From the NCBI GenBank assembly GCA_035319305.1, contig DATHCY010000069.1, forward strand, positions 1 to 12,984: a DNA stretch of 12,984 bases, written 5' to 3'. Under the pieces are notes generated by a model, which was not told the DNA's origin, did not search any database, and worked only from the letters and a program-made list of their open reading frames with translations. Of the stretch, positions 12,398 to 12,984 are shown piece by piece. The translations under genes and the position numbers were made by a program. Numbering within the stretch: position 1 is the first letter of the stretch; each line of letters begins with the position of its first letter. This DNA is from Methanocella_A sp035319305 (lineage in GTDB: Archaea > Halobacteriota > Methanocellia > Methanocellales > Methanocellaceae).

Positions 12398-12984
12398 GGC
12401 GACCACCTGATGCACAGCAAGTATATCATCCGAGACGGGCGCTCTCCTTCCGTCACTGTGTGGATGGGATCGGCCAATTTTACCACGAATGCCTGGAGCA
12501 TCCAGGACAATAACATTGTGATCCCGGAGTCCCCGGATCTGGCCACGAAATACGAGACCGATTTCACAGAGTTGTGGGAGGCGGGACTGATCGCCGGGAC
12601 TGGTAAAGACGAACAAGGAGAATCCGATATCGACGGCGTAGATGTAGAAGTAGATTTTTCCCCTGGGGATGGTCCAACAATGGACCAGAGCGTCGCAAAC
12701 CAAATCTCGTCCGCGAACAGCGAGATAGCGCGCTCCGATTGTCATATCTTCAGGGACGGTGCTGAGCGCCTTGGCCGAAGCGGTGGAACGCGGCGTCGAG
12801 ATCTCCGGCGTTTACCACGGCCCGGAAATGGACATGGCACTCAGAAACTTTGAAAAAAGCACCAAGACCGGTCAGGCCAAAATCGCGTTGTGGGACGCCG
12901 TAAAGGACAGGCTGATTCCTAAACACTCCACGCCCTACAGTCCGAATGGGCCTCACGACTTCATGCACAATAAAGTTCTAGTGG
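12398..12984 (+). pseudogene. Phospholipase D-like protein, truncated and frameshifted
   Basis: The plus strand encodes PLD-superfamily sequence (phosphodiesterase fold, two HxKxxxxD active-site motifs). The first, HSKYIIRD, starts at 12413, followed by 'VTVWMGSANFTTNAWSIQDNN' and 'DFTELWEAG'. The second domain begins at about 'VEVDFSPGDGP', changes frame near 12728-12732, and continues 'APIVISSGTVLSALAEAVERGVEISGVY' and 'PHDFMHNKVLV' (the HxK of the second motif) to the window edge. Sequence before about 12398 is not PLD-like, so the 5' part is missing. Substrate unknown: nuclease and phospholipase members share the motif. Confidence 0.7.

Overview
The window looks archaeal, most likely from a methanogen of the Methanomicrobia (Methanocella- or Methanosarcina-like). 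This is inference. It rests on TATA-type promoters (for example 10279-10287, 7867-7883 and 10681-10698), strong Shine-Dalgarno sites close to GTG/TTG/ATG starts, an MCM helicase fragment, and IS256/IS1-like and IS605-type debris. No rRNA, tRNA or CRISPR array was seen.

Layout. (1) 1-505: an AT-rich pair of minus-strand genes, a small two-helix membrane protein overlapping the start of a lipoprotein that runs off the left edge. (2) 505-2350: mostly decayed DNA. It holds a minus-strand N-terminal MCM fragment with a premature stop, an IS1-like helix-turn-helix remnant in three frames, a frameshifted IS256-type transposase tail, and an unrecognised broken ORF. (3) 2353-6156: a GC-richer heavy-metal operon. 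A perfect operator palindrome precedes a CadC/SmtB-type repressor that carries both known metal sites. Next comes a triple-HMA P1B-2 ATPase (Zn/Cd/Pb efflux), then a transglutaminase-like protein joined by an ATGA overlap. (4) 6160-6530: a gap with long open frames on both strands. (5) 6528-7838: a minus-strand MFS drug-efflux-type transporter. (6) 7960-8486: a compact locus with a 46-codon minus ORF, two mutually exclusive perfect hairpins and a T tract, followed by a strand-skewed stretch. (7) 8487-10231: a minus-strand DrrA/DrrB-type ABC exporter operon (ATPase, then permease, ATGA overlap), with a palindrome centred on its TATA box. (8) 10400-10680: IS605-like and other hairpins. (9) 10706-11360: a CPCC-type zinc-ribbon protein and an unrecognised 125-aa protein. 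(10) 11357-12984: a possible small membrane protein, a possible structured RNA, and gene wreckage. The wreckage is the C-terminus of a sequon-rich surface protein on the minus strand abutting a frameshifted phospholipase-D-like gene on the plus strand.

The metal operon is the clearest functional unit: the repressor should release the operator when Cd/Pb/Zn binds, and the ATPase then exports the metal. The role of the coupled transglutaminase-like protein is unknown. Three efflux systems (P-type ATPase, MFS, ABC) lie within 8 kb between tracts of mobile-element debris, which suggests an accessory resistance region. No clearly new system is proven. The least explained parts are the 7960-8120 hairpin/small-ORF locus, the candidate RNA at 11618-11800, and the ATPase-transglutaminase coupling.
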